In this document: positions 8,198 to 15,178 of the stretch, piece after piece
Layout: each line of letters begins with the position of its first letter
Numbering within the stretch: the stretch's first letter is position 1
NCBI GenBank assembly: GCA_910585555.1
Contig: CAJUFU010000022.1
Coordinates: 17,961 to 43,580, forward strand
Direction of reading: 5' to 3'
DNA length: 25,620 nt
Origin: an uncultured Lachnospiraceae bacterium
Lineage (GTDB): Bacteria; Bacillota; Clostridia; Lachnospirales; Lachnospiraceae
Position numbers and translations under genes: made by a program
Notes under the pieces: model-generated
Seen by the model: the letters and a program-made list of their open reading frames with translations, nothing else
The model's database searches: none
What the model was told of the DNA's origin: nothing

Positions 8198-9622
8198 ATG
8201 CAACAGACAGATAAACTTTCTGAGGAGTGCGGTGTCTTCGGTATCTATGATTTTGACGGCGCCGATGTGGCTTCCACGATCTACTATGGACTGTTCGCCC
8301 TGCAGCACAGAGGACAGGAGAGCTGCGGCATCGCGGTCAGCGATACGAGAGGACCCAAGGGAAAGGTCTTAAGCGCCAAGGAAATGGGGCTTCTCAATGA
8401 GAATTTTACGCCGGATACGTTGGAAAAATTAAAAGGAGATATCGGCGTGGGCCATGTGCGGTATTCTACCGCGGGTAGCAGTACCAGGGAAAATGCACAG
8501 CCTCTGGTACTCAATTATGTAAAAGGAACGCTGGGACTTGCCCACAACGGTAACCTGATCAATGCGCTGCAGCTTAGAAGGGAATTGGAATATTCCGGCG
8601 CCATTTTCCAGACCACCATTGATTCCGAGGTGATTGCTTATCATATTGCCAGGGAGCGTTTAAAGAGCAGTTCGGTGGAGGAAGCCGTGGGACGCGCCAT
8701 GAAGAAGATAAAAGGCGCTTATTCCCTGATTGTCATGTCGCCCCGGAAGCTGATCGGCGCCAGGGACCCTTATGGGTTTAAGCCGCTTTGTATCGGCAGG
8801 CGCGACAATGCTTATATTCTGGCCTCCGAGACCTGTGCGCTGGATACCATCGGCGCAGAGTTTGTACGGGATGTGGAGCCGGGAGAGATTGTAAGCATTT
8901 CGCCGGAAAAGGGGATAATCTCAGACCGGTGTATGTGCCTTAGCCCCCAGTGCCAGGGAAGATGCGTCTTTGAGTATATTTATTTTGCCAGGCCCGACAG
9001 CCGGATTGACGGTGTGAGTGTCTATGAATCCCGGATTCGGGCGGGACGTTTTCTGGCCATGGATTCCCCTGTGGAAGCAGATCTGGTGGTGGGCGTGCCG
9101 GAGTCCGGCAATTGTGCGGCGCTTGGCTATTCTATGGAATCCGGCATCCCCTATGGGCAGGCCTTTGTGAAAAATGCCTATGTGGGCAGGACTTTTATCA
9201 AACCAAGGCAGAAGAGCCGGGAGAGCAGCGTGCAGGTGAAATTGAATCCCATAAGAGAGGCGGTGGCGGGAAAGCGTATTGTCATGATTGACGATTCCAT
9301 TGTGCGGGGGACTACCTCGGACCGTATCGTGAGGATGCTCAGGGAGGCGGGAGCGAAGGAAGTCCATATGCGGGTCAGTTCGCCGCCATTTCTGTATCCC
9401 TGTTATTTTGGCACCGATGTACCCTCGAAAGAGCAGTTGATTGCTTATGAGCGTACAGTGGATGAGGTAAGGCAGATAATCGGTGCGGATACCCTGGGAT
9501 ATCTGAGGCTGGAACGGCTTCCTGAACTGGCCGGCGGCCGGTCTATCTGTGTGGGATGTTTTACAGGGAAGTATCCCATGGAACCGCCTGCGGAGGATAT
9601 CCGCGGAGAGTACGACCAGTAG
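8198..9622 (+). CDS. purF: Amidophosphoribosyltransferase (glutamine PRPP amidotransferase)
   Basis: PurF makes phosphoribosylamine from PRPP and glutamine, the committed step of purine synthesis. Starting at the ATG 8198 (GGAAGGG 11 bases upstream; an alternative TTG at 8192 would add two residues) gives 474 residues. A 10-residue propeptide precedes Cys11, the N-terminal nucleophile (EECGVFGIYD), much as in the Bacillus enzyme. The glutaminase domain shows LQHRGQESCGIAV and GHVRYSTAG. The PRPP loop is VMIDDSIVRGTTS at about residues 362-374. Four cysteines, C256, C402, C451 and C454, have the spacing of the iron-sulfur ligands of the Bacillus type, so the enzyme is probably oxygen-sensitive. 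purB follows 72 bp downstream. Confidence 0.96.
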   Translation: MQQTDKLSEECGVFGIYDFDGADVASTIYYGLFALQHRGQESCGIAVSDTRGPKGKVLSAKEMGLLNENFTPDTLEKLKGDIGVGHVRYSTAGSSTRENAQPLVLNYVKGTLGLAHNGNLINALQLRRELEYSGAIFQTTIDSEVIAYHIARERLKSSSVEEAVGRAMKKIKGAYSLIVMSPRKLIGARDPYGFKPLCIGRRDNAYILASETCALDTIGAEFVRDVEPGEIVSISPEKGIISDRCMCLSPQCQGRCVFEYIYFARPDSRIDGVSVYESRIRAGRFLAMDSPVEADLVVGVPESGNCAALGYSMESGIPYGQAFVKNAYVGRTFIKPRQKSRESSVQVKLNPIREAVAGKRIVMIDDSIVRGTTSDRIVRMLREAGAKEVHMRVSSPPFLYPCYFGTDVPSKEQLIAYERTVDEVRQIIGADTLGYLRLERLPELAGGRSICVGCFTGKYPMEPPAEDIRGEYDQ

Positions 9623-9694
9623 CGTTTTGAGATACCCTGTGAACGGGCATTCTCTGAAATAATAGCATGATAGAAAAACAGAAAGGACGAAAGG

Positions 9695-11146
9695 ATGAAT
9701 ACAGATAAATATGTAAGCCCTTTATCAGAGCGTTATGCCAGCGGAGAGATGCAGTATATCTTTTCCCCGGATATGAAGTTCAGAACCTGGAGGAGATTGT
9801 GGATTGCCCTGGCGGAGACAGAGATGGAGCTGGGACTTAGCCAGAATGGTCAGCCGGTAATCACCCAGGAGCAGATTGATGAGCTTAGGGCCCATGCAGA
9901 GGATATCAATTACGACGTGGCCAAAGCCAGAGAAAAGGAAGTACGGCACGACGTGATGAGTCATGTGTATGCTTACGGAAAGCAGTGCCCCAAAGCGGCA
10001 GGCATCATCCATCTGGGGGCTACTTCTTGTTATGTGGGAGATAACACGGATATTATCGTGATGCGGGATGCGCTGAGACTGGTTAAGAAAAAGCTGGTGA
10101 ATGTGATTGCCGAGCTTGCAAAGTTTGCGGATACTTATAAGAATCTGCCAACGCTGGCCTTTACCCATTTCCAGCCGGCACAACCGACCACGGTAGGCAA
10201 GCGTGCCACCCTTTGGGCCCAGGAGTTCTGTCTGGATTTGGAAGACCTTGAGTATGTATTGTCCACAATGAAACTGCTGGGTTCAAAGGGGACTACCGGA
10301 ACTCAGGCATCTTTCCTGGAACTGTTTGACGGCGACCAGGCGACCATAGATAAGATCGACCCCATGATAGCAAAGAAGATGGGATTTGAGAAATGTTATC
10401 CCGTATCCGGGCAGACCTACTCTCGCAAGGTGGATACCAGAATCTGTAATGTGTTGGCAGGCATAGCGGCTTCTGCCCATAAGATGTCCAATGATATCCG
10501 CCTTTTGCAGCACTTGAAAGAAGTGGAAGAGCCTTTTGAGAAGAGCCAGATCGGGTCTTCCGCCATGGCCTATAAGAGAAACCCCATGCGAAGTGAACGT
10601 ATCGCTTCCTTGTCCCGGTTCGTGATGGTGGACGCCCTTAATCCGGCGATTACCTCAGCCACCCAGTGGTTTGAACGGACCCTGGATGATTCCGCCAATA
10701 AGAGACTTTCCATTCCGGAGGCGTTCTTAGCGGTGGACGGCATCCTGGACTTGTGTCTGAACGTGGTGGACGGACTGGTGGTATACGACAAGGTCATCAC
10801 CAAGCGTCTGATGAGTGAACTGCCTTTTATGGCCACCGAGAATATTATGATGGATGCCGTCAAGATGGGCGGCAACAGACAGGAACTGCATGAGAAAATC
10901 AGAGAACTGTCCATGATTGCCGGAGCCAATGTGAAGCGGGAAGGCAGAGAGAATAACTTACTGGAACTGATCGCCAATGACCCGGCCTTCAACATGAGTA
11001 TCGAGGATTTGGAAAAGACCATGGACCCGGCCAAATATGTAGGGCGCGCGCCTTTGCAGGTGGAGAAGTTCCTGGAGGAGGTCGTAAAGCCCATTTTGGA
11101 AGAAAACAAAGACCTTCTGGGTGTGAAAGCGCATATTAATGTATAG
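9695..11146 (+). CDS. purB: Adenylosuccinate lyase
   Basis: PurB cleaves SAICAR to AICAR and adenylosuccinate to AMP, each time releasing fumarate. The 483-residue length fits the longer clostridial form. The fumarase/aspartase-superfamily signature is SSAMAYKRNP at residues 288-297, containing the mobile-loop catalytic serine. HDVMSHVYAY near residue 87 and LGATSCYVGDN near residue 108 are the other two conserved regions of the active site, and TLAFTHFQPAQPTTVGKR near residue 151 carries the active-site His. AGAAAGGACGAAAGG precedes the ATG. It is likely co-transcribed with purF. Confidence 0.96.
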   Translation: MNTDKYVSPLSERYASGEMQYIFSPDMKFRTWRRLWIALAETEMELGLSQNGQPVITQEQIDELRAHAEDINYDVAKAREKEVRHDVMSHVYAYGKQCPKAAGIIHLGATSCYVGDNTDIIVMRDALRLVKKKLVNVIAELAKFADTYKNLPTLAFTHFQPAQPTTVGKRATLWAQEFCLDLEDLEYVLSTMKLLGSKGTTGTQASFLELFDGDQATIDKIDPMIAKKMGFEKCYPVSGQTYSRKVDTRICNVLAGIAASAHKMSNDIRLLQHLKEVEEPFEKSQIGSSAMAYKRNPMRSERIASLSRFVMVDALNPAITSATQWFERTLDDSANKRLSIPEAFLAVDGILDLCLNVVDGLVVYDKVITKRLMSELPFMATENIMMDAVKMGGNRQELHEKIRELSMIAGANVKREGRENNLLELIANDPAFNMSIEDLEKTMDPAKYVGRAPLQVEKFLEEVVKPILEENKDLLGVKAHINV

Positions 11147-11179
11147 AAATATAAAGCAAAGGAAGATGATAGAAAGATT

Positions 11180-12088
11180 ATGGAAGTAGAACAGGATTTT
11201 GAGAAGACTGCCATGCGGGTGTCTACCGTCAGTATTGTGGCAAACTTTGTGCTGACTGTTTTTAAGCTGGCAGCCGGCGTGGCGGCACATTCCGGTGCCA
11301 TGATTTCCGATGCCATTCATTCGGCTTCCGATGTGTTCAGTACCATCGTGGTCATGCTCGGAATCAGGATATCCAGAAGGGCGTCAGACAAAGACCATCC
11401 TTATGGGCATGAGCGCCTGGAATGTGTGGCGGCAATTGTGCTTTCTACGATTCTTGCGGCTACCGGCCTGGGAATAGGGGCATCGGCGGCCAAAAAGATA
11501 GTGGGCGGTGATACGGCCGCATTGGCGGTGCCCGGTGTGCTGGCGCTTGTGGCGGCCGTTGTCTCTATTCTGGTCAAGGAGGGAATGTACCAATATACCA
11601 GGGCTTCCGCCAAGCGGATTGATTCCAGCGCTCTGATGGCGGATGCCTGGCATCATCGTTCGGATGCGCTCTCCTCTGTGGGAGCCCTGATCGGTATTGG
11701 CGGGGCCAGGCTTGGATACCCTATTTTAGACCCCATAGCCAGTGTGGTAATCTGCTTCTTTATAGAGAAGGCGGCTTACGAGATCTTCATGGATGCGGTG
11801 GATAAGATGGTGGATAAAGCCTGTGACGAGCAGACGGAGAAAGAGCTGGAACAGTGCGCCTTGGACCAGAAGGGCGTGCTGGGTGTAGACCTTCTGCATA
11901 CCCGTGTCTTTGGCAATAAGATTTACGTAGATATAGAAATCTGTGCGGACGGCAGCACTACTTTGCGCTCCGCCCATGGCATAGCAGAAAGAGTTCATGA
12001 TTCCATCGAAAAGAATTTTCCCAAGGTAAAACACATCATGGTACATGTGAATCCGGTGGATGTCAATGAAAAAACACAACTGTTTTAA
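11180..12088 (+). CDS. Cation diffusion facilitator family metal exporter
   Basis: The 302-residue protein has the CDF plan: about six hydrophobic segments in the first ~210 residues and a C-terminal soluble domain of ~85 residues with the ferredoxin-like look. The metal site residues are visible: HSASD in the second helix (His47, Asp51) and HHRSD in the fifth (His158, Asp162). HPYGHER between helices 2 and 3 is typical. CDF proteins export Zn2+, Mn2+, Fe2+ or Co2+ in exchange for protons. The HxxxD/HxxxD pair cannot settle which metal; HxxxD in helix 2 leans away from the DxxxD Mn subgroup. It begins 33 bases after purB and ends at a terminator-like hairpin. Confidence 0.93.
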   Translation: MEVEQDFEKTAMRVSTVSIVANFVLTVFKLAAGVAAHSGAMISDAIHSASDVFSTIVVMLGIRISRRASDKDHPYGHERLECVAAIVLSTILAATGLGIGASAAKKIVGGDTAALAVPGVLALVAAVVSILVKEGMYQYTRASAKRIDSSALMADAWHHRSDALSSVGALIGIGGARLGYPILDPIASVVICFFIEKAAYEIFMDAVDKMVDKACDEQTEKELEQCALDQKGVLGVDLLHTRVFGNKIYVDIEICADGSTTLRSAHGIAERVHDSIEKNFPKVKHIMVHVNPVDVNEKTQLF

Positions 12089-12129
12089 AAAGACAATAAA
12101 TTATGTAAATCTTATAGGGACAAACCATA

Positions 12130-12177
12130 CCTCAAAAAGTGCGATTCATTCCAAGAGTCACATTTTTTGGGGTTTTT
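12130..12177 (+). terminator. Terminator-like hairpin after the CDF gene
   Basis: CCTCAAAAAGTG (12130-12141) pairs with CACATTTTTTGGGG (12159-12172) through two single-base bulges, followed by TTTTT (12173-12177). The stem is AT-rich in the middle, so strength is uncertain. It would end the purF-purB-CDF transcript 85 bases after the last stop codon. Confidence 0.5.
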
Positions 12178-12187
12178 CAGTTATAAT
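12157..12187 (+). promoter_or_regulatory. Promoter of the first RNA gene
   Basis: A perfect TATAAT occupies 12182-12187. The best -35 is GTCACA (12157-12162), 4 of 6 matches at 19 bp spacing, overlapping the preceding terminator stem. Transcription would start near 12194, precisely where the closing stem of the RNA begins. That agreement is the main support. Confidence 0.5.
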
Positions 12188-12193
12188 GTGATT

Positions 12194-12390
12194 GTCAGAC
12201 ACGGCGGGCCTCCATTTCGAGTGTGTACTGCGCTTAACCTTGGCGAAGTAATCACATGGACTAATGACCCGGACATGTGACGAAGCAGCCTCTACCCCTT
12301 AAAACGATAAAAACCTATGATTCAAGTACCTATACCTATAGACCTATGAGGGCAGTTTACTTCGTCTGGGGGTCCACCGTGTCTGATATC
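12194..12390 (+). ncRNA. Branched structured RNA, about 190 nt, family not identified
   Basis: No open reading frame of note covers this stretch. A long closing stem pairs 12196-12204 (CAGACACGG) with 12377-12385, and 12206-12213 with 12368-12375, a total of 17 pairs including two G-U, interrupted by one C/A mismatch. Inside it, GGCGAAGTAA (12242-12251) pairs with TTACTTCGTC (12357-12366). This encloses a perfect 7-bp hairpin (TCACATG 12252-12258 with CATGTGA 12274-12280) and a GCCTC/GAGGGC helix (12288-12292 with 12348-12353). An A-rich region of four ACCTAT copies lies at 12313-12347. The size is near the 6S and raiA classes; the branched layout argues against 6S. I cannot confirm either. 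No T-rich terminator follows immediately, so it may be processed or read on to 12546. Confidence 0.62.
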
Positions 12391-12401
12391 TGTATAAGCG
12401 G

Positions 12402-12430
12402 TTGCTAAGATGCCGGAAGAGGAATATAAT
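12402..12430 (+). promoter_or_regulatory. Promoter of the second RNA gene
   Basis: TTGCTA (12402-12407), a 17-bp spacer, and a perfect TATAAT (12425-12430). Expected transcription start is 12437-12440, which is the first base of the closing stem of the second RNA. Confidence 0.62.
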
Positions 12431-12437
12431 AGAATAG

Positions 12438-12546
12438 AAAAGACAACATCAGTTCTGGGAGGAGTACGGAAACGTATCGCCAGTGTCTCGGTTCACACAT
12501 TGCATATCCCGGAGGAACACTTGGCGGCTGATGCTGTCTTTTTTTT
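12438..12546 (+). ncRNA. Small RNA of about 105 nt with own promoter and terminator
   Basis: The transcript predicted from the promoter at 12402-12430 folds into a three-way junction. The closing stem pairs 12438-12445 with 12535-12542 and CATCAG (12447-12452) with CTGATG (12528-12533), with one A/C mismatch, and runs into a T8 tract, so the closing stem is itself the terminator. One arm is TACG-GAAA-CGTA (12465-12476). The other pairs GCCAGTGT (12479-12486) with ACACTTGGC (12517-12525) with one bulge, then CTCGG with CCGGAG. I do not recognise the family. It lacks the T-box, cobalamin, SAM and c-di-GMP consensus motifs I know. A regulatory sRNA or an orphan riboswitch-like fold are both possible. 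Confidence 0.62.
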
Positions 12547-12587
12547 GATATAAAATTCTACACATGGAGATTATAGAGAAAATTTTC

Positions 12588-12616
12588 TTGTAAAAACATG
12601 TCAGTAATGATATAGT
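12588..12616 (+). promoter_or_regulatory. Probable promoter of the polysaccharide operon
   Basis: TTGTAA (12588-12593), 17 bp, then TATAGT (12611-12616) with an extended -10 TG at 12608-12609. Transcription from about 12623 would give a leader of about 214 nt before the phosphatase gene at 12837. No better promoter is visible nearer the gene. Confidence 0.55.
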
Positions 12617-12677
12617 AAATTTTGTAGGTGCTATGATGACGAGCAAGCGGCTAATATTAAGAGCATGATAAGATTCA

Positions 12678-12745
12678 TTGTCATGTTTTAAAGATAATTG
12701 ATGACAAGGAAGTCGGACATTTTTATTCCGGCTTTTATCTTTTTA
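12678..12745 (+). promoter_or_regulatory. Leader hairpins, possible attenuator
   Basis: TTGTCAT (12678-12684) pairs with ATGACAA (12701-12707). Directly after, AGTCGGA (12711-12717) pairs with TCCGGCT (12727-12733) and is followed by a T-rich run (TTTTATCTTTTTA, 12733-12745). The second hairpin looks like a modest intrinsic terminator inside the operon leader. Antitermination of polysaccharide operons by NusG paralogues such as LoaP is known in Firmicutes; no such gene is in this window. Confidence 0.4.
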
Positions 12746-12836
12746 TGACCGCCATGAAACTTTTGGCATTCCTCATTCGCATTATAAGGGGAGTGTCATT
12801 ACAATGTGATTTTGACAGAATCCGTATGGGAGGCAA

Positions 12837-13580
12837 ATGGAAACATATATTGATATTCATTGTCATATTCTGCCAGGGATAGATGACGGGGCGGACAGTC
12901 TGGAGACAAGTCTGGAAATGCTTCGTATGGCAGAGGCGGACGGAATCTCACAGATGATTCTCACGCCCCATAATAAGCCTTGGCACACCAAGATAGACCA
13001 TACCGGAATGCGGGCCAGGGTCGATCAGTTACAAAAGCGCCTGTGTCAGGAAGGGCTTGCGATAAAACTGTATACGGGAAGCGAACTGTATTATCGCGGC
13101 GGCCTGGCAGAAGAGCTCGACCAGGGGGCGGTAGAAACGCTGGCGGATTCCCAATATGTGCTTGTTGAATTTGACCCTCTGGCTGATTATGATTATATAA
13201 GAAACGGAATCTACGCATTGCTTTCGGGAGGATATTATCCGATTGCAGCGCATACAGAAAGATATAGAAATGTATGTTGTAAAACGAACGGGATTATAGA
13301 ATTGACGGATATGGGCTGTTTCATACAGGTGAATGCAGGCAGTATCATGGGAAAATATGGGAGCGGCACGAAGTTTTTAACCAGGAAAATGTTGAAAGAG
13401 GACCTGGTCCATTTCATTGCGACAGACGCCCATGATCTTTACAAGAGGAATCCGTGCCTTTCCCAATGTGCGCAATATATTGGAAAAAAATACGGAGAAA
13501 GCAGCGCAAAAAGATTGTTTTACGATAATCCGATGTGTGTGCTGCGCGGTGAATATATAAGGAATCGGGAAGAAAATTAA
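12837..13580 (+). CDS. cpsB: CpsB/YwqE-type protein-tyrosine phosphatase (PHP fold)
   Basis: The 247-residue protein has the metal-binding PHP pattern: DIHCHILPGIDDG at residues 5-17, TPHNKPW near 43, a GSEL strand near 79, and the closing FIATDAHD near 193. In Firmicutes these Mn2+-dependent phosphatases remove phosphate from the tyrosine tail of the partner BY-kinase and so control capsule or exopolysaccharide assembly; that kinase is two genes downstream. PHN stands where many relatives have PHH, so one metal ligand may differ. TGGGAGG (12827-12833) sits only 3 bases before the ATG, which is close. No other start fits, since the metal motif begins at residue 5. The stop is followed one base later by the next ATG. 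Confidence 0.93.
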   Translation: METYIDIHCHILPGIDDGADSLETSLEMLRMAEADGISQMILTPHNKPWHTKIDHTGMRARVDQLQKRLCQEGLAIKLYTGSELYYRGGLAEELDQGAVETLADSQYVLVEFDPLADYDYIRNGIYALLSGGYYPIAAHTERYRNVCCKTNGIIELTDMGCFIQVNAGSIMGKYGSGTKFLTRKMLKEDLVHFIATDAHDLYKRNPCLSQCAQYIGKKYGESSAKRLFYDNPMCVLRGEYIRNREEN

Positions 13581-13581
13581 C

Positions 13582-14307
13582 ATGGAAAACCACAGGGAAA
13601 ATGATGTCATTGAGGTAGACTTGCTGGAGATAATCAATATTCTGTTGAGCAGATTTTGGATTATCCTGGGAACAGGGGTGCTGGCGGCAGTGATTGGTTT
13701 TGTGGTCAGTAAGTTTGTGCTGACACCTACCTATGAATCCACCACCAAGATTTACATATTAAATAAGTCAGAGAACACAACGGTTACCTACAGCGATGTG
13801 CAGATGGGCACGCAGCTGACCAAAGACTATGCAGAACTGATCAACAGCCGCTATGTATTGGAGACAGTGATTGGACAGATTCCTCTGCCTGAGATGGAGT
13901 ATAAGGAACTGCTGAAAAAAGTCAGCGTGACCACCCCCACGGACACGCGGATTGTGTCCATCACCGTGACAGATACCGACCCAAAGCAGGCACAGAATAT
14001 TGCCAACTGTATCAGGGAAGTGGCGGGGGAGCATATTCAGAATGTGATGGATATTGATGCGGTCAATGTAGTGGAAGAGGCCAACCTGCCCACCACCAAG
14101 GCAGGACCAAGTGTGATAAAATGGACGGCGGTCGGCGGTATACTTGGCGTATTTTTGGTCTGTGCGGTGATTTTGATACATTATCTGCTGGATGATACGA
14201 TCAAATCATCGGAGGATGTGGAAAGATATCTTGGGTTGAGCACATTGGCCCTGATACCGGTTACGCCGGACGAAAACGATGGCAGACAGAAGAGTAAGAG
14301 GAAGTAA
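13582..14307 (+). CDS. cpsC: Wzz/CpsC-like chain-length and kinase-adaptor protein
   Basis: The 241-residue protein has two membrane helices, at about 23-46 (starting FWIILGTGVLAAVIGF) and 175-198 (starting WTAVGGILGVFLVCAVIL), enclosing an extracytoplasmic domain. The short N-terminal EVDLLEIINILLSRF segment is typical of Wzz-family transmembrane activators. A basic C-terminal tail of about 40 residues faces the cytoplasm, where CpsC proteins bind and activate the separate CpsD kinase. The gene lies between phosphatase and kinase, with gaps of 1 and 2 bases, so translation is probably coupled. Confidence 0.93.
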   Translation: MENHRENDVIEVDLLEIINILLSRFWIILGTGVLAAVIGFVVSKFVLTPTYESTTKIYILNKSENTTVTYSDVQMGTQLTKDYAELINSRYVLETVIGQIPLPEMEYKELLKKVSVTTPTDTRIVSITVTDTDPKQAQNIANCIREVAGEHIQNVMDIDAVNVVEEANLPTTKAGPSVIKWTAVGGILGVFLVCAVILIHYLLDDTIKSSEDVERYLGLSTLALIPVTPDENDGRQKSKRK

Positions 14308-14309
14308 AC

Positions 14310-15155
14310 ATGCAGGAAGTTAAATTGCATTTGGATCAACGGGCAGATTTTCATACAAAGGAAGCTTTTAAGACGCTGCGCAGCAATGTGGAGTTTTGCG
14401 GCAGTGATGTGAAGGTTATTGTGGTGACCAGCTGTACGCCTCACGAAGGCAAGACAAGTGTTGCCATGGAATTGGCCAGGTCTTTTGCTGAGGCGGGTAA
14501 CAGGACACTCTTGATTGATGCGGATTTGAGAAAATCCGTGTTGGTGGGCAGATACAAGACCGGTGCAGTTAAATATGGGCTGAGTCATTGCCTGATCGGG
14601 AAATATAAGTATACAGATGCCATGTGCCAGACGAATATTCCGCGGTTTTATATTATTTTTTCCGGGCCGGTGTCGCCCAATCCCAGCGAACTTCTCAGGA
14701 GTGAGAGATTTGGCGACATGTTGAATGTGATGCGGACGGCATTTGACTATATCATTATAGATACGCCGCCCCTTGGCAGTGTGATCGATGCCGCTGTGGT
14801 GGCGAAGCGCTGTGACGGTACAGTGTTGGTGGTGGAGAACAATGCCATCAGTTATCGTTTTGTGCAGAGAGTGAAAGAACAGCTGGATAAATCCGGAAGC
14901 CGTATTTTGGGAGTGGTCTTAAATAAGGTAGACTTGAGCGGTAAGGGCTATTATGGCTATTACGGCAGATATTATGGTAAATACTATGGCAAGTATTACG
15001 GCAAATATGGTTATGATACGGATACCCTCCCGTCTCTTGGGCCAAAACAGGAAAGGCCCATAGCGGGAGAAAGGGCAGGAAGGGCGAAACAGCCGGAGAA
15101 TGAGGCCCGGGTGTTAAAAACGGAAAAAAAAACGGTAAACCAAAGCGGCTTATAG
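14310..15155 (+). CDS. cpsD: CpsD-type tyrosine kinase (BY-kinase) with YYG-repeat tail
   Basis: The 281-residue protein shows the P-loop pattern of bacterial tyrosine kinases: Walker A SCTPHEGKTS (residues 41-50), Walker A' LLIDADLR near 68-75 and Walker B YIIIDTPP near 147-154. Residues 214-235 carry twelve tyrosines in repeats of YYG with basic linkers, the autophosphorylation cluster. A further 45 residues follow the cluster, more than is usual in my recollection. This extra stretch is basic and ends near a run of nine A (15124-15132). A -1 shift there would join the kinase to the LCP reading frame that follows; see the findings. It partners the CpsC protein and the PHP phosphatase upstream. 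Confidence 0.93.
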   Translation: MQEVKLHLDQRADFHTKEAFKTLRSNVEFCGSDVKVIVVTSCTPHEGKTSVAMELARSFAEAGNRTLLIDADLRKSVLVGRYKTGAVKYGLSHCLIGKYKYTDAMCQTNIPRFYIIFSGPVSPNPSELLRSERFGDMLNVMRTAFDYIIIDTPPLGSVIDAAVVAKRCDGTVLVVENNAISYRFVQRVKEQLDKSGSRILGVVLNKVDLSGKGYYGYYGRYYGKYYGKYYGKYGYDTDTLPSLGPKQERPIAGERAGRAKQPENEARVLKTEKKTVNQSGL

Positions 15156-15178
15156 CTGTCTGCCTCATCTTTGCGGTT

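Noticed and set aside
10570..11316. A 248-codon open frame on the reverse strand across the end of purB and start of the CDF gene
   Set aside because: It lies opposite two certain genes, its protein is Ser/Leu-rich without any family features, and no ribosome-binding site fits. It is a shadow.
12281..12290. GAAGCAGCC, resembling the conserved loop of signal recognition particle RNA
   Set aside because: The rest of the SRP consensus is missing and the surrounding bases pair in another way.
12313..12347. Four ACCTAT copies, considered as a repeat array
   Set aside because: Units are 6 bases with irregular spacing and lie inside the structured RNA. They are not CRISPR repeats; none are seen in the window.
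12196..12546. T-box, cobalamin, SAM or c-di-GMP riboswitch
   Set aside because: None of their conserved motifs that I know occur, and neither RNA directly precedes a gene of a matching pathway.
12812..12817. TTGACA just before cpsB, considered as a -35 box
   Set aside because: The best -10 candidate (12846-12851) is 28 bases away and inside the gene.
14947..15018. YYG-coding direct repeats, considered as a mobile or unstable repeat
   Set aside because: They encode the tyrosine cluster expected at the C terminus of CpsD kinases.
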